From assembly GCF_002777745.1 (NCBI RefSeq), contig NZ_MEIO01000048.1, positions 79,393-143,392 of the forward strand: a stretch of DNA of 64,000 nt, read 5' to 3'. Made by a program: the position numbers and the translations under genes. Below, piece by piece: positions 1-8,778 of the stretch. This DNA is from Snodgrassella alvi (lineage in GTDB: Bacteria > Pseudomonadota > Gammaproteobacteria > Burkholderiales > Neisseriaceae). The notes beneath the pieces were generated by a model, which was not told the origin of the DNA, ran no database searches, and saw only the letters and a program-made list of their open reading frames with translations. Position 1 is the stretch's first letter. Every line of letters starts with the position of its first letter.

Positions 1-1
1 C

Positions 2-337
2 CCGTTTTTCTCACCATTTCTTGGCTGGGTAGGTGTTTTCCTCACAGGTTCCGACACCTCTGCTAATGCCCTGTTTGGTGCTTTGCAAGCCAATACCGCC
101 TTGCAGGTAGGCATGGATCCCGTACTTGCCGTTGCTGCTAATTCAGTTGGCGGGGTAACCGGCAAAATGATTTCACCACAATCCATTGCCATTGCCTGTG
201 CCGCAGTGGGACTGGCCGGTAAAGAATCTGACCTGTTTCGCTTCACCGTGCGTCACAGCCTGTTCTTCTGTGTGATTGCCGGCCTGTTTACCCTTGTACA
301 AACTTATCTGTTTCCATGGACACTAACCTTATTTTAA
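2..337 (+). CDS. lldP: L-lactate permease, C-terminal part (cut by window edge)
   Basis: Open frame running in from the left edge and ending at TAA 335-337; about 111 residues are visible. The segment contains the LldP-family signature [14 protein letters not shown] followed by [19 protein letters not shown], and ends in a hydrophobic helix ([17 protein letters not shown]), as in the last membrane segments of lactate/glycolate permeases. The family imports L-lactate with protons across the inner membrane. The start and most transmembrane helices lie outside the window. A strong terminator follows directly. L-lactate rather than glycolate as substrate is family inference. Confidence 0.9.
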   Translation, partial: PFFSPFLGWVGVFLTGSDTSANALFGALQANTALQVGMDPVLAVAANSVGGVTGKMISPQSIAIACAAVGLAGKESDLFRFTVRHSLFFCVIAGLFTLVQTYLFPWTLTLF

Positions 338-350
338 TTGTCTGTCGCAC

Positions 351-378
351 AAAAGCCCGCTCAACAAAGCGGGCTTTT
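351..378. terminator. Bidirectional Rho-independent terminator
   Basis: Ten-base perfect stem (AAAAGCCCGC / GCGGGCTTTT) with an eight-base loop, lying between the convergent ends of lldP (+) and moaA (-). The A- and T-ended arms allow it to work on both strands. Confidence 0.85.
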
Positions 379-401
379 GTTTGGTAGCAGCAACATCTAT
401 T

Positions 402-1376
402 TTAACCACCGGTTTTCGCCATAATGCGCACAATCTTGTCTGGCTGCTCATTGAATTCATGTTTTTCCGGCTTCAGATCCACCGCCTGTTTAATCGCAGC
501 CTCCAGCTGTGCATCAGAACAGTTTGCCGCCAATAATGGCTTCAACGCCATACTCTGCTCCTGCCCCAGACACAGATACAGAGTACCATCCACAGACATG
601 CGTACCCGATTACAGGTAGCACAGAAATGCTGCGAACGCGGTGTAATCAGCCCCAGAGTAAAACGACCATCGACACTTTCCCAGTATTTGGCCGGCCCGC
701 CTCCGTATACACGCCTGCTTTCATGTAGCTGATATTTAGGACGCAGATTCTCAATCAACTCCAGCAAATTAAAATATTCCAGCTTCCGCCCGCTTACGCC
801 CATCGGCATCACCTCAATCAGGCGCAGGATAAAACCATTGGCAATACAGAATGCCACCATATCCTCAATATCACCGGTATTCACCCCCGGCAGCGGCACC
901 ATATTAATCTTAATCTGTTCAAAGCCTGCATCCCGTGCTGCCTGCAAACTGTCAATTACTTTATCAAAGCTATCTTTGCCGGAAATCTCCTGCACACATT
1001 CACGTCGCAATGAATCCAGACTCACATTCAGCCGGTTTAGTCCTGCTTTACGTAAATCTTGGGCAAAACGTTTAAGTTGCGTACCATTGGTAGTTAACGA
1101 CAAATCTTCTACCCCGGGCAAAGCTGCCAGCCGTGCCACCAGTTCCGGCAGATTCTTACGCAATAACGGTTCGCCGCCGGTTAAACGAAATCGAGACACA
1201 CCCATGCGGGCAAATGCTCCGGCCACACGCTCAATATCCGCAAACGACAGCCAGTTAGCCGGCTTTTCAAATTCCGTAAACCCTTGTGGGATACAATAAG
1301 TACAGCGTAAATCGCATTTATCCGTTACCGAAATGCGTAAATAATCAATACGTCTGTTGAAGCGGTCAATCAGCAT
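402..1376 (-). CDS. moaA: GTP 3',8-cyclase MoaA (molybdenum cofactor synthesis)
   Basis: Radical-SAM enzyme, 324 residues, the usual MoaA length. With MoaC it converts GTP to cyclic pyranopterin monophosphate in the cytoplasm, the first step of molybdenum cofactor (Moco) synthesis. The N-terminal radical-SAM cluster is Cys21, Cys25, Cys28 (CDLRCTYC), and TGGEPLL is the conserved motif after it. The second 4Fe-4S cluster is seen as FCATCNRVRMS followed 13 residues later by YLCLG. The protein ends in Gly-Gly, as MoaA requires. It is divergent from the moaD-moaE-mobA-moeA operon, and moaC is not in the window. The product feeds the formate dehydrogenase encoded about 10 kb away. Confidence 0.95.
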   Translation of the reverse strand: MLIDRFNRRIDYLRISVTDKCDLRCTYCIPQGFTEFEKPANWLSFADIERVAGAFARMGVSRFRLTGGEPLLRKNLPELVARLAALPGVEDLSLTTNGTQLKRFAQDLRKAGLNRLNVSLDSLRRECVQEISGKDSFDKVIDSLQAARDAGFEQIKINMVPLPGVNTGDIEDMVAFCIANGFILRLIEVMPMGVSGRKLEYFNLLELIENLRPKYQLHESRRVYGGGPAKYWESVDGRFTLGLITPRSQHFCATCNRVRMSVDGTLYLCLGQEQSMALKPLLAANCSDAQLEAAIKQAVDLKPEKHEFNEQPDKIVRIMAKTGG

Positions 1377-1572
1377 GAGAAAAGTAAGCGCCTGTAAGAA
1401 GGAAAATCATTTCAGAAATAAAAAATTAGACAAATAGTTGGAATAATTAAAAAAAAGGCTGCATTCTATCCCATTTTACTCCTTAAATCCAATCGCATCA
1501 GCAACAGCCATCTGCCACAGAAAGAAAAAACACGGCATAATAAACGATTATTGATTGACCTATGTTTTTATC

Positions 1573-1821
1573 ATGATTACCGTGATTTATCTGGCACGCT
1601 TTGCCGAAGAGCTTGGCCTGACTCAGGAACAGCTATCTCCAGACTTTACCGACAGCGATGCCCTTTTAGCCTACCTGCGCCAACGTGGTGCCCCATTTAG
1701 TGAAGTGCTGGCTGCCGGCAAAGTATACAAAATTGCCGTCAATAATATCATTCAGCATGGCTGTGCTGCCCTCAAAGACGGTGACAGCATAGCCCTGTTA
1801 CCACCGGTAACCGGAGGCTAA
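1573..1821 (+). CDS. moaD: Molybdopterin synthase sulfur carrier subunit MoaD
   Basis: 82-residue ubiquitin-like protein starting MITVIYLARFAEELGL and ending in the Gly-Gly tail (PPVTGG) that is thiocarboxylated to donate sulfur in molybdopterin synthase. A TTG 18 bases upstream is also in frame, but ATG 1573 gives the N-terminus typical of MoaD, so I prefer it. It is the first gene of a plus-strand operon; the stop is separated by one base from moaE, its partner subunit. Length and fold pattern fit MoaD rather than ThiS because moaE follows directly. Confidence 0.92.
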   Translation: MITVIYLARFAEELGLTQEQLSPDFTDSDALLAYLRQRGAPFSEVLAAGKVYKIAVNNIIQHGCAALKDGDSIALLPPVTGG

Positions 1822-1822
1822 A

Positions 1823-2284
1823 ATGCAAACTCGCATACAGGTACAAAGCGAAGATTTCAACCTCAGTAACGAACTGGCTCTGGCTGAAGCCAGTGCACCA
1901 GACTGTGGTGCTGTAGTTAGCTTTATTGGCAAAGTGCGCGGCAACGATAACCCGCAGCAACCACTCAGCCACCTTCACCTTACCCATATGCCTGAAGTAA
2001 CTGAACATGAAATCAGCAAAATCATCGCTCAGGCAGCAGAACGCTGGTCACTACCCTATGCCTGCGTCATTCACCGTATAGGCAAACTGCCGGTAGGTGC
2101 CCAAATCGTACTGGTGCTCACTGCCAGCGGCCATCGCGAGCATGCCTATCAGGCCAATCATTTCATCATGGACTACCTGAAAACCGAAGCACCATTCTGG
2201 AAAAAAGAATGCTTTGCCAACGGTGAACAGCACTGGGTAGAAATGAAACACAGCGACCAGCAGCGCACCCAGTCATGGCAATAG
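1823..2284 (+). CDS. moaE: Molybdopterin synthase catalytic subunit MoaE
   Basis: 153 residues, standard for MoaE. With MoaD it converts cyclic pyranopterin monophosphate to molybdopterin. Visible family motifs include GAVVSFIGKVRGND near residue 30, VIHRIGKLPVGAQIVLV in the middle and the catalytic-region segment KTEAPFWKKE near residue 115. It begins one base after moaD and its last 10 bases overlap the start of mobA in another frame, so the three genes are probably translationally coupled. Nothing is missing or truncated. Confidence 0.95.
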   Translation: MQTRIQVQSEDFNLSNELALAEASAPDCGAVVSFIGKVRGNDNPQQPLSHLHLTHMPEVTEHEISKIIAQAAERWSLPYACVIHRIGKLPVGAQIVLVLTASGHREHAYQANHFIMDYLKTEAPFWKKECFANGEQHWVEMKHSDQQRTQSWQ

Positions 2285-2886
2285 ATGCACAGCTTGGCCT
2301 GATTATCCTTGCCGGTGGCCTCGGTACCCGTGTTGGCGGTGCCAATAAGGCACTACTGCCGCTTCACGGCCAGCCGCTACTGGCACATATTCTGCACCAG
2401 CTTGGCCATTGCAGCGACCACATCATTATCAGCGCCAATCGCGATATCACACAAATACAAAACTACGGCTATTCCGTGTGCCAAGATTTGCCTGCCTATA
2501 CCCAGATGGGACCACTGGCCGGCATCATCAGTGCAGCACAAGCCTTACCGGAACACATCGAATACCTGCAAATCGTACCATGCGACCTGCCTTTACTAAA
2601 CGCAGACATCATCACTAGCCTGTATGAAAAGCTGCATAACCAGCCTGAGCTAGATATAGTCTGTGCCGCCGACACCAGCAATCTGCACCCTATCGTCTGC
2701 CAGATGCGCCGGCGCCACCTGCATCATATCCAGCAACAACTTAACAGCAGCGGCAAACACAGCGTACGCTCAATTATCCAGCCTTATCGCCACGCCATTG
2801 TTACTTTTGCCGATAGTGCCCCGTTTACCAACTATAACAGCAGCGCAATGTTTACCAGCACGCGCAGTGGAGCAACAACCTCATGA
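2275..2886 (+). CDS. mobA: Molybdenum cofactor guanylyltransferase MobA
   Basis: 203 residues. MobA attaches GMP to Mo-molybdopterin, making the MGD cofactor that bis-MGD enzymes such as formate dehydrogenase need. The N-terminal nucleotide-binding motif LAGGLGTRVGGANKALLPL (residues about 12-30) and the metal-binding region around VPCDLPLL are clear. The start ATG lies inside moaE and the stop TGA overlaps the moeA start (ATGATG), indicating a compact operon. Its presence beside fdoGHI agrees with the enzyme present in this genome. Confidence 0.93.
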   Translation: MAIDAQLGLIILAGGLGTRVGGANKALLPLHGQPLLAHILHQLGHCSDHIIISANRDITQIQNYGYSVCQDLPAYTQMGPLAGIISAAQALPEHIEYLQIVPCDLPLLNADIITSLYEKLHNQPELDIVCAADTSNLHPIVCQMRRRHLHHIQQQLNSSGKHSVRSIIQPYRHAIVTFADSAPFTNYNSSAMFTSTRSGATTS

Positions 2887-4073
2887 TGGATTTTTATCAG
2901 GGACAAGAAACCCTACTACAACAGGCCAGCCGTATAGTCGACAGCGAAACCGTACCCCTTAATCAGGCTGCCGGCCGCATTCTTGCCCAGCCGCTTATTG
3001 CTACTGCCGATGCCCCTGCATTCGACAACAGTGCCATGGACGGCTATGCCATCTGCGGCCTAAACTGCGTCGAATGGCAGCTTATCGGTACCGCGGCAGC
3101 CGGAGACACCCAGCAGCTCACCCTGCAACACGGACAGGCCGTACGCATCTATACTGGCGCTGGCATTCCTTTAAATACCGATGCAGTAATCATGCAGGAA
3201 AACACCAGTGTTAACGGCAATACCCTTAGCAGCACTCGAGCACCCGCCGCCAGTGACAACATCCGCAGACGGGGCGAAGAGCTGAAACAAGGTGCCATCT
3301 TACTCGAAAAAGGCACCCTGCTAAACGCACAAGCAATCGGACTAGCAGCCTCACAAGGTGCAAGCGAATTACATGTATATCAGAAGTTGCGCGTAAGCGT
3401 ATTTACCACCGGCGATGAACTGGTAAGCGGTAATAACCAGCTACAACAGCATCAGATATACGACAGCAACCGCCCTATGCTGCTGGCCTGCCTGAGCGAA
3501 TATGCGTTTATCGAAATCATCGATGGCGGTATCCTGCCGGATAAGCTCGACATCATCACCCAAACTCTTGCCAAAGCCGCAACCAACAGCCACAGCATCA
3601 TTATTTCTGGCGGTGCCTCAGTTGGCGATCGCGATTTAGTCAAACCGGCACTGCAACAACTAGGCAATATCGAACACTGGAAGCTGGCGATAAAACCGGG
3701 TAAACCCTTTGGCTGGGGTAATATTCAGCAATGCCGTGTTATGCTCCTGCCCGGCAATCCCGTTGCCAGCTTTGTCACTTTCAAATTACTGGGCATACCT
3801 GCACTGCAAAGCGCTGCCGGCCGCCATATTCTGCAAGCACTGCCCGAATGCTATCAGGCCAAAGCAGCCTTCGCCATCACCCCCAACCAGCAGAAACGGC
3901 GCGAATTCCTGCGCGGCACCATCCGCTTCACCAACAACGGCCCTGAAGTACAGCTATTGGCTAAACAAGGCTCGCACATGCTTTCCGGCTGTGTCGATGC
4001 ACAAGTATTAATCGACATTCCCGCCCAAACTGATATCCATCAAGGGCAATGGGTGACGGTTTATCCGATATAA
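2883..4073 (+). CDS. moeA: Molybdopterin molybdenumtransferase MoeA
   Basis: 396 residues, typical length. MoeA inserts molybdate into adenylylated molybdopterin. Seen in order: the N-terminal segment PAFDNSAMDGYAI (residues about 43-55), RRGEELKQGA, the MoCF-fold motif FTTGDELV near residue 180, SGGASVGDRDLVK near 245, and IKPGKPFGWG plus LLPGNPVA further on, all hallmarks of MoeA. The start overlaps the mobA stop by four bases. It is the last gene of the moaDE-mobA-moeA unit; a terminator follows 25 bases after its stop. Confidence 0.95.
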   Translation: MMDFYQGQETLLQQASRIVDSETVPLNQAAGRILAQPLIATADAPAFDNSAMDGYAICGLNCVEWQLIGTAAAGDTQQLTLQHGQAVRIYTGAGIPLNTDAVIMQENTSVNGNTLSSTRAPAASDNIRRRGEELKQGAILLEKGTLLNAQAIGLAASQGASELHVYQKLRVSVFTTGDELVSGNNQLQQHQIYDSNRPMLLACLSEYAFIEIIDGGILPDKLDIITQTLAKAATNSHSIIISGGASVGDRDLVKPALQQLGNIEHWKLAIKPGKPFGWGNIQQCRVMLLPGNPVASFVTFKLLGIPALQSAAGRHILQALPECYQAKAAFAITPNQQKRREFLRGTIRFTNNGPEVQLLAKQGSHMLSGCVDAQVLIDIPAQTDIHQGQWVTVYPI

Positions 4074-4097
4074 ATACCGGGTTTAATCAGTAAAGCA

Positions 4098-4134
4098 AAT
4101 AAACAAGCCTATGCTGAACACAGGCTTGTTTATT
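4098..4134 (+). terminator. Terminator of the moaDE-mobA-moeA operon
   Basis: Arms AATAAACAAGCCT (4098-4110) and AGGCTTGTTTATT (4122-4134) are perfectly complementary around an 11-base loop, 25 bases downstream of moeA. The T-rich end of the right arm can serve as the release tract. Confidence 0.75.
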
Positions 4135-4236
4135 CAGAAAAAATAACTTTAGCATTATAAAAGAGTCCGACCTCAATCTATGCGTAAAATTATATATACA
4201 TAATAACAAAAGAACATATTTGCCGATTAACGAATA

Positions 4237-4761
4237 TCACGCATCATCTTCGGCCATCCATTTTTCAGCTAACCATTGAAATTCAGAAAATAATCTGTCT
4301 CTTTGCTCTCGTTTTCTTAAAGCTCTTACATATAATTCCAACTTTTCCCAATCCTTAATGATCAGCGAACGCTTCATGCGTTTATAAATTTCTTCATCAA
4401 ATGCACCTTCTTTAATACCGGCAGCCATGAATTCGTAATTATTTAGCACATCAAGTATCGCTTGATTTTCTTTTTCATTTGCCAATAAAGATTGCGCACC
4501 TATGGTATTAAAATCTGCGTTATTTTCTTTTAATTTAGCATACATCAAACGCGAATTAATTAAAGTAGCATCCCTTTTATCAGCAATCACTGCGTCAACG
4601 GTTGCCCTTTGTTTCCATTGAATATCATTACTCGTATGTTGCTTTCTTAACGCCCTAATCTGAGAACCAGCAAATATAGCAGACGCAACAATGGCTATTG
4701 TTTGTAACCAATAGCCAATTGTCTCACCTAAAAATCTAAATGTTTCCGTTTCAAGTGACAT
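4237..4761 (-). CDS. DUF4760-like protein with one N-terminal membrane helix
   Basis: 174 residues. A membrane segment (YWLQTIAIVASAIFAGSQI, residues about 17-35) is followed by a charged helical cytoplasmic domain; the stretch YEFMAAGIKEGAFDEEIYKRM near residue 110 resembles the DUF4760 family, which has no known function. The coding sequence and flanks are clearly more AT-rich than the moa operon, consistent with an accessory gene. It stands alone between the moeA terminator and a 0.5-kb AT-rich gap. The ribosome binding site is weak (GGGA eight bases upstream). Function unknown. Confidence 0.6.
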   Translation of the reverse strand: MSLETETFRFLGETIGYWLQTIAIVASAIFAGSQIRALRKQHTSNDIQWKQRATVDAVIADKRDATLINSRLMYAKLKENNADFNTIGAQSLLANEKENQAILDVLNNYEFMAAGIKEGAFDEEIYKRMKRSLIIKDWEKLELYVRALRKREQRDRLFSEFQWLAEKWMAEDDA

Positions 4762-4773
4762 TAAAAATCCCAG

Positions 4774-5172
4774 CCCTCACTGTAAATTTTTCTCTTGCTC
4801 ATAATACAATCCATTTCCTGATTTTGCCATTTCATCATATTGCACTGATAGAATAAGTTTATTTTTATAAATTATATTTCAAATTTTTAGTTTACATTAA
4901 AAAAGACATAAGCATATTCCTATATATCTATTTGTTGGAGATTCAAACGTCTCGAAACATACTTATTACAGCATTACTGCATGTATTATTATCACAATTG
5001 TGATATTAGTCAACAATTTTATAATCAAAATATTATTAGACTATCTATAAAACCATAACCACTTTATAATCAAATGAATAATTAAAAAATAAAACTTAAG
5101 ATCCAATCCATTCCCAAGATCAGCCTTTTTTGAATAGTTAATAAAAACATTATTAACATTTTTTATTCATAC
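4774..5172. other. AT-rich intergenic region, no gene seen
   Basis: About 400 bases of very AT-rich sequence with short A and T runs and no open frame with a ribosome binding site. It holds the divergent promoter regions of the DUF4760-like gene and the rtcB paralogue; nothing else could be identified. Confidence 0.6.
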
Positions 5173-5201
5173 TTTACAAATAAAAAACCCTTGTATAGAA
5201 T
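5173..5201 (+). promoter_or_regulatory. Predicted sigma-70 promoter of the rtcB paralogue
   Basis: TTTACA (5173-5178), 17-base spacer, TAGAAT (5196-5201); an overlapping TATAGA is also present. A start near 5207-5209 would place the first hairpin arm of the leader at the extreme 5' end of the transcript. Confidence 0.5.
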
Positions 5202-5209
5202 TAGCCCAC

Positions 5210-5292
5210 TTTCCTGAATCGTGCTGCTGCAGGAAAACAGTAATCAACCTCCCAAAAGGCGGAGGACGCTTTTTATTGTTTCCTAGGTGGCA
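5210..5292 (+). promoter_or_regulatory. Structured 5' leader with two mutually exclusive stems (rtcB paralogue)
   Basis: Arm A TTTCCTG (5210-5216) pairs with CAGGAAA (5230-5236). The same strand B, CAGGAAAACAGTAA (5230-5243), can instead pair with C, TTATTGTTTCCT (5273-5284), giving about 12 pairs with one bulged A and enclosing a small CCTCC/GGAGG hairpin (5248-5252 / 5261-5265). C ends next to the probable Shine-Dalgarno AGGTGG (5285-5290). The pairings are read from the sequence; a regulatory role is inference, and no known RNA family was recognised. Confidence 0.45.
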
Positions 5293-5295
5293 ATG

Positions 5296-6693
5296 ATGTC
5301 TACATTTACTCGTTTACAAAAACGTTTATCCCGACTCGGAATTGAGAGTCATTTTTATAATAATATCTATACTTTTAATCAACAAAATACTACTGCTCAA
5401 GTATTATTACCACAGGCTTTACCGTTAGAAGAAAAAGCGGTAAAACAGTTACTGGATTTTGCATCGGTAAACGTACCTAACAGCTTAGGACACGTGTGCG
5501 CAGCACGAGCAACGCCCGATTTTCATCCGGGAGCGATTGCACCAGTAGGCAGCATCGTGGCAACAACAGAAGATTTAGTTATTCCGGCAGCCATTGGCAC
5601 TGATATCAACTGCGGTATGCGCCTTTTGACAACCGGTTTAAGCCATGATGAAGTGAATGAACAAAAATCAACCATTATCGCGCAGCTTAAACGCGTATTA
5701 TTGCAAGACGAGCGTAATATTCCTGTTACTCCACAATCCTTTCAAGCATTGTTTGATGAAGGCATAGCGGCATGGATAACAGCATTACCACAACAAGGTT
5801 TATGGCAACACGTCAATTTTAAGCGGCTACTGGCGGAAATTAATCAAATATCAGGGCAGTCATTAATCACAGCGGATAGCAAATACGCACCGGAGGCCTT
5901 TTTTGAGCCACGAAGTATTATCCGCCCAGCAAGCTTAGGTACAGTAGGCTCAGGTAACCATTTTGTTGAGTTACAAATTGTTGATGAAATCCTTGATCGA
6001 CATTTAGCTTATCAAATGGGATTAAAGAAAAATACTGTTGCAATAATGATTCATACCGGTTCACGTGATGTGGGATTTTATATTGGCAACCGCTGGCAAG
6101 ATAAAGCCAAAGCTTTATGGCCAGTAAATAAAAAATATCCAACATCAGGATTATTTGGTTTAGTAGATGATGATGCACAAAATTACTTGCAGGCAATGGG
6201 TGTTGCAGCACGTTATGCATGGATTAACCGAATCGTCATCACCGAATTGATACGTAAAGAATTAATGGCGATTTTCAAACAAGATAATAGCCAATTAATC
6301 GTTGATATTCCACATAATATTATCTTACCTGAGCGTGGAATGAATATTCACCGTAAAGGAGCCACACCAGCCAATAATGGCGAAATTGCATTAATTCCTG
6401 GCTCAATGGGTGACTACTCTTACGTAGCACTTGGCAAAGGGAATCCAGACTGGTTATGGTCTTGCTCACACGGTGCAGGCAGAGCAGAAAGACGGCAATC
6501 AATGCGTAACAAAAAAGTAGTATCTGATAGGGTTGATTTGCCATGGCAATGTATTACCCTAAAAGAGGAACGTTTACGAGAAGAAGCACCTGCCGCCTAT
6601 AAACCGATTACACCAGTAATCGAAGCCCAAGAACATGCCAATTTAATTCAGCCAGTAGTAAAACTTAAACCCTGGATTACTTTTAAAGCGTAA
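5296..6693 (+). CDS. RtcB-family RNA-splicing ligase, divergent paralogue
   Basis: About 465 residues, longer than canonical RtcB (about 405). RtcB ligates RNA 2',3'-cyclic phosphate (or 3'-phosphate) ends to 5'-OH ends using GTP and Mn2+. Core motifs are kept: DFHPGAIAPVGSIVAT in place of the usual DVHxGKG motif, GTDINCGMR with the metal-binding Cys, GTVGSGNHFVEL, HTGSRDVG, IPGSMGDYSYV and CSHGAGRAERR with the guanylylated His. It should therefore be catalytically competent. Possible starts are GTG 5287 and ATG 5293 or 5296; I chose 5296 for its spacing from AGGTGG. A second, canonical rtcB is at 27.1-28.3 kb. RtcB paralogues of this size often accompany the release factor PrfH, but no prfH is visible here. 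Confidence 0.85.
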   Translation: MSTFTRLQKRLSRLGIESHFYNNIYTFNQQNTTAQVLLPQALPLEEKAVKQLLDFASVNVPNSLGHVCAARATPDFHPGAIAPVGSIVATTEDLVIPAAIGTDINCGMRLLTTGLSHDEVNEQKSTIIAQLKRVLLQDERNIPVTPQSFQALFDEGIAAWITALPQQGLWQHVNFKRLLAEINQISGQSLITADSKYAPEAFFEPRSIIRPASLGTVGSGNHFVELQIVDEILDRHLAYQMGLKKNTVAIMIHTGSRDVGFYIGNRWQDKAKALWPVNKKYPTSGLFGLVDDDAQNYLQAMGVAARYAWINRIVITELIRKELMAIFKQDNSQLIVDIPHNIILPERGMNIHRKGATPANNGEIALIPGSMGDYSYVALGKGNPDWLWSCSHGAGRAERRQSMRNKKVVSDRVDLPWQCITLKEERLREEAPAAYKPITPVIEAQEHANLIQPVVKLKPWITFKA

Positions 6694-6695
6694 TC

Positions 6696-6735
6696 ATACA
6701 AACAGCCCAAGCCTTGTAGCTTGGGCTGTTTGTAT
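6696..6735 (+). terminator. Strong Rho-independent terminator after rtcB paralogue
   Basis: Seventeen-base perfect stem (6696-6712 with 6719-6735; core AACAGCCCAAGC / GCTTGGGCTGTT) and six-base loop, starting three bases after the stop codon. Confidence 0.85.
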
Positions 6736-6943
6736 ACTATTAACCGATAAAACTCATACGCCATCAAAATTGATATTAACTAATATCAGCATGAATTTTA
6801 TACATTACTAAAAAATATGATTGCCAATGATTAAATAATTTCTCTTTTATCGTCTTACTATTCTTTTGCTTTAATCAATTATCAATATAAAAATTAGCCT
6901 ATTTTGTGGACAGATTAGCCTATGATCATTTAAATGAAAAATA

Positions 6944-7135
6944 TCAAAATTTTTTTAATACTTCAGATTTATTCTTTTTTCCTGAATAATTTTTTATCTC
7001 TGCCATCCCTCCTGCTAGAATAAACAAACCTTCTGCAACACCATAAAAATTAAGTATTCCAGAGAGTGCTTTAGCATACATCATTGGTAAGCTTATAGCC
7101 GGATTATGAGAATCATAGATTATCTTTTCTGGCAT
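6944..7135 (-). CDS. Small putative membrane protein, function unknown
   Basis: 63 residues with one hydrophobic segment (GILNFYGVAEGLFILAGGM, residues about 26-44) and a Lys-rich C-terminus (GKKNKSEVLKKF). A good ribosome binding site (AAAGGA, about six bases before the ATG) supports translation. Two small tandem hairpins (7151-7165 and 7165-7179) lie just upstream in its 5' region. No family was recognised. It sits alone in AT-rich sequence, so it could be an accessory gene or a decayed remnant. Confidence 0.4.
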   Translation of the reverse strand: MPEKIIYDSHNPAISLPMMYAKALSGILNFYGVAEGLFILAGGMAEIKNYSGKKNKSEVLKKF

Positions 7136-7179
7136 AGTTTCCTTTGAAGTCCAGCACCCTGCTGGAGATAGCGTATCTC

Positions 7180-7546
7180 TCCCCTATCTAAACCAAAATT
7201 TTCGCTAAAAATCATTAAATCATGATTAGTATAGTTTCTATCACCAACCTAAAAAGAATAGTGAAAATGATAAATGGGGGGTACTGATAGATTTAGTGGA
7301 TACGTTTTCTGGATAAGCATATATGGTTTGCTTTCCGATAAGGCGCTCTCTCGGAGTACAATTTAGGAATAATGAATATTTAGCTTTATTTGCAATGGGA
7401 TATAACATTTTTGTATGTTATGGATACTATTAACAATACTTTTTACTCTAAGCACAGTAGAAAAAAGGTCGATTGCGCTAAAAAAATTTCTCTGGTTTTG
7501 TCATTGCAGATATCTATTTGTTGGTCAAAGGATTATTTATGCATTA
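7180..7546. other. Intergenic region, no supported gene
   Basis: AT-rich stretch between the small membrane protein and the fdhE terminator. A 36-codon open frame at 7323-7433 (+) lacks a ribosome binding site and was not called. Nothing else identified. Confidence 0.5.
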
Positions 7547-7588
7547 AAGCTGTTTAGCTCCTGATTCGCAATCTGAACTAAACAGCTT
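7547..7588 (-). terminator. Terminator of fdhE
   Basis: Arms AAGCTGTTTAG (7547-7557) and CTAAACAGCTT (7578-7588) are perfectly complementary, beginning 11 bases beyond the fdhE stop on the minus strand. Confidence 0.7.
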
Positions 7589-7598
7589 CCGGTTAATT

Positions 7599-8528
7599 TT
7601 AATGTCTGGGTACTTTACCCATCAGTAAAAACGGATTGGCACCACCACGTTGCCAGCCTTCTTCATTTAGCAATATATCCAGTGCTAAAGAAGCCAAATC
7701 ATCGGCAATCGGGTCGGCATACTGTTGTTTGGCCAAACGATAGCGTTTGCGATAGGCATGGCAGCTTGGGCAGCATTCAGCTTCCGCACCAGATAGTACG
7801 CCCTCTTTTGCCTGTTCGATACGATGTACGCCTAAATCGCGGCTATTATCACAAAAGCTACACCGTGCCCGCACACTGTGCCACCGGCTGTTGCATACGC
7901 CGCAGCACAGATAGCGCAGCCCTTCAAGTTCACCATGTCCGATTATCACCGCACCTGCGGCATCAGTACCACAGCATGGACAAAATCCGAGCTCAGGTAA
8001 TGGTTTGACTGCTGTAGCTGCTAAATTCAGCGCAGCATGGGTATAGATAATCTGCACTACGGCGTTTACCCAAATCTGATAATCCTGCTGCGCCACGCCA
8101 AGCTGCTGATTTAATGCCTGCTGGCACAACTGGCTGCGTTCTTCGCTGCTAAGCTGCAATAATTCTTTCCATACCTGTGCGGCTGTTGGTGACAATTGCT
8201 GTTGCAGTAGAGTATGTAAATCTGTAAACAGGCGGCCAGTTAAATCATTATTGGCACTTAGTAAGGCTGGAGTAAGCGGAAATTCATCCGTACCTGCTGG
8301 CGGTAGTACCCATTCGGCTTCTGCATAACGCTCCAGTAAGGTTTGCTGGGCAGTGCATATGGCAGCAAGGAACTGTAAATATGGCTGCCAGTCGCTGCTG
8401 TTTTCGGCGGCGAGCTCATGCAGGCGCTGTGCACGCTGGCTGAAAATATCGGCCTGAGGCTGCTGCCAAAACGGTATATGAAAAAATTCTTGTGCCTGTA
8501 TGGCTTCTGGTGTTACTTGAGTTTTCAT
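7599..8528 (-). CDS. fdhE: Formate dehydrogenase accessory protein FdhE
   Basis: 309 residues, matching FdhE. It is a cytoplasmic chaperone needed for assembly of respiratory formate dehydrogenase before Tat export. The C-terminal half carries the expected Cys-pair motifs that bind iron: GFCPCCG, LCCGVC, CSFCDN and CCPSCH (residues about 185-255). The last segment NPFLLMGKVPRH resembles other FdhE C-termini. It is separated from fdhD and fdoGHI by the glutamate symporter gene, so it is probably transcribed alone, but all five formate dehydrogenase genes share the minus strand. Confidence 0.93.
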   Translation of the reverse strand: MKTQVTPEAIQAQEFFHIPFWQQPQADIFSQRAQRLHELAAENSSDWQPYLQFLAAICTAQQTLLERYAEAEWVLPPAGTDEFPLTPALLSANNDLTGRLFTDLHTLLQQQLSPTAAQVWKELLQLSSEERSQLCQQALNQQLGVAQQDYQIWVNAVVQIIYTHAALNLAATAVKPLPELGFCPCCGTDAAGAVIIGHGELEGLRYLCCGVCNSRWHSVRARCSFCDNSRDLGVHRIEQAKEGVLSGAEAECCPSCHAYRKRYRLAKQQYADPIADDLASLALDILLNEEGWQRGGANPFLLMGKVPRH

Positions 8529-8736
8529 GTATCTATGCTATCAGGTAATGGCTGCTCATCATGGTGCGATTGTGCGAATACCATTATCGATGATTAAAAT
8601 AACCAAGTTTAACTAAAATTATGCATTCTGTCTGGATTGGCTGCCGACTATTTTGCCTGTACTGTTGAAAGCTAATGGCAGTAATGGCTGGTGCAGCGTT
8701 TTGCACATACGGATAAGTTATCAGCAGACAATAAAA

Positions 8737-8760
8737 AAGGTTCAGATATCTCTGAACCTT
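8737..8760 (-). terminator. Terminator of the glutamate/aspartate symporter gene
   Basis: Ten-base perfect stem AAGGTTCAGA / TCTGAACCTT with loop TATC; on the minus strand the right end is followed by TTTTTAT. Confidence 0.85.
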
Positions 8761-8778
8761 CTTAGTACATACACCGGA

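Noticed and set aside
1377..1572. Possible molybdenum-cofactor riboswitch between moaA and moaD
   Set aside because: I looked for the conserved multi-stem motif on both strands and saw none; the region is AT-rich with A runs only.
7323..7433. 36-codon plus-strand frame upstream of the fdhE terminator
   Set aside because: No ribosome binding site and no similarity recognised.
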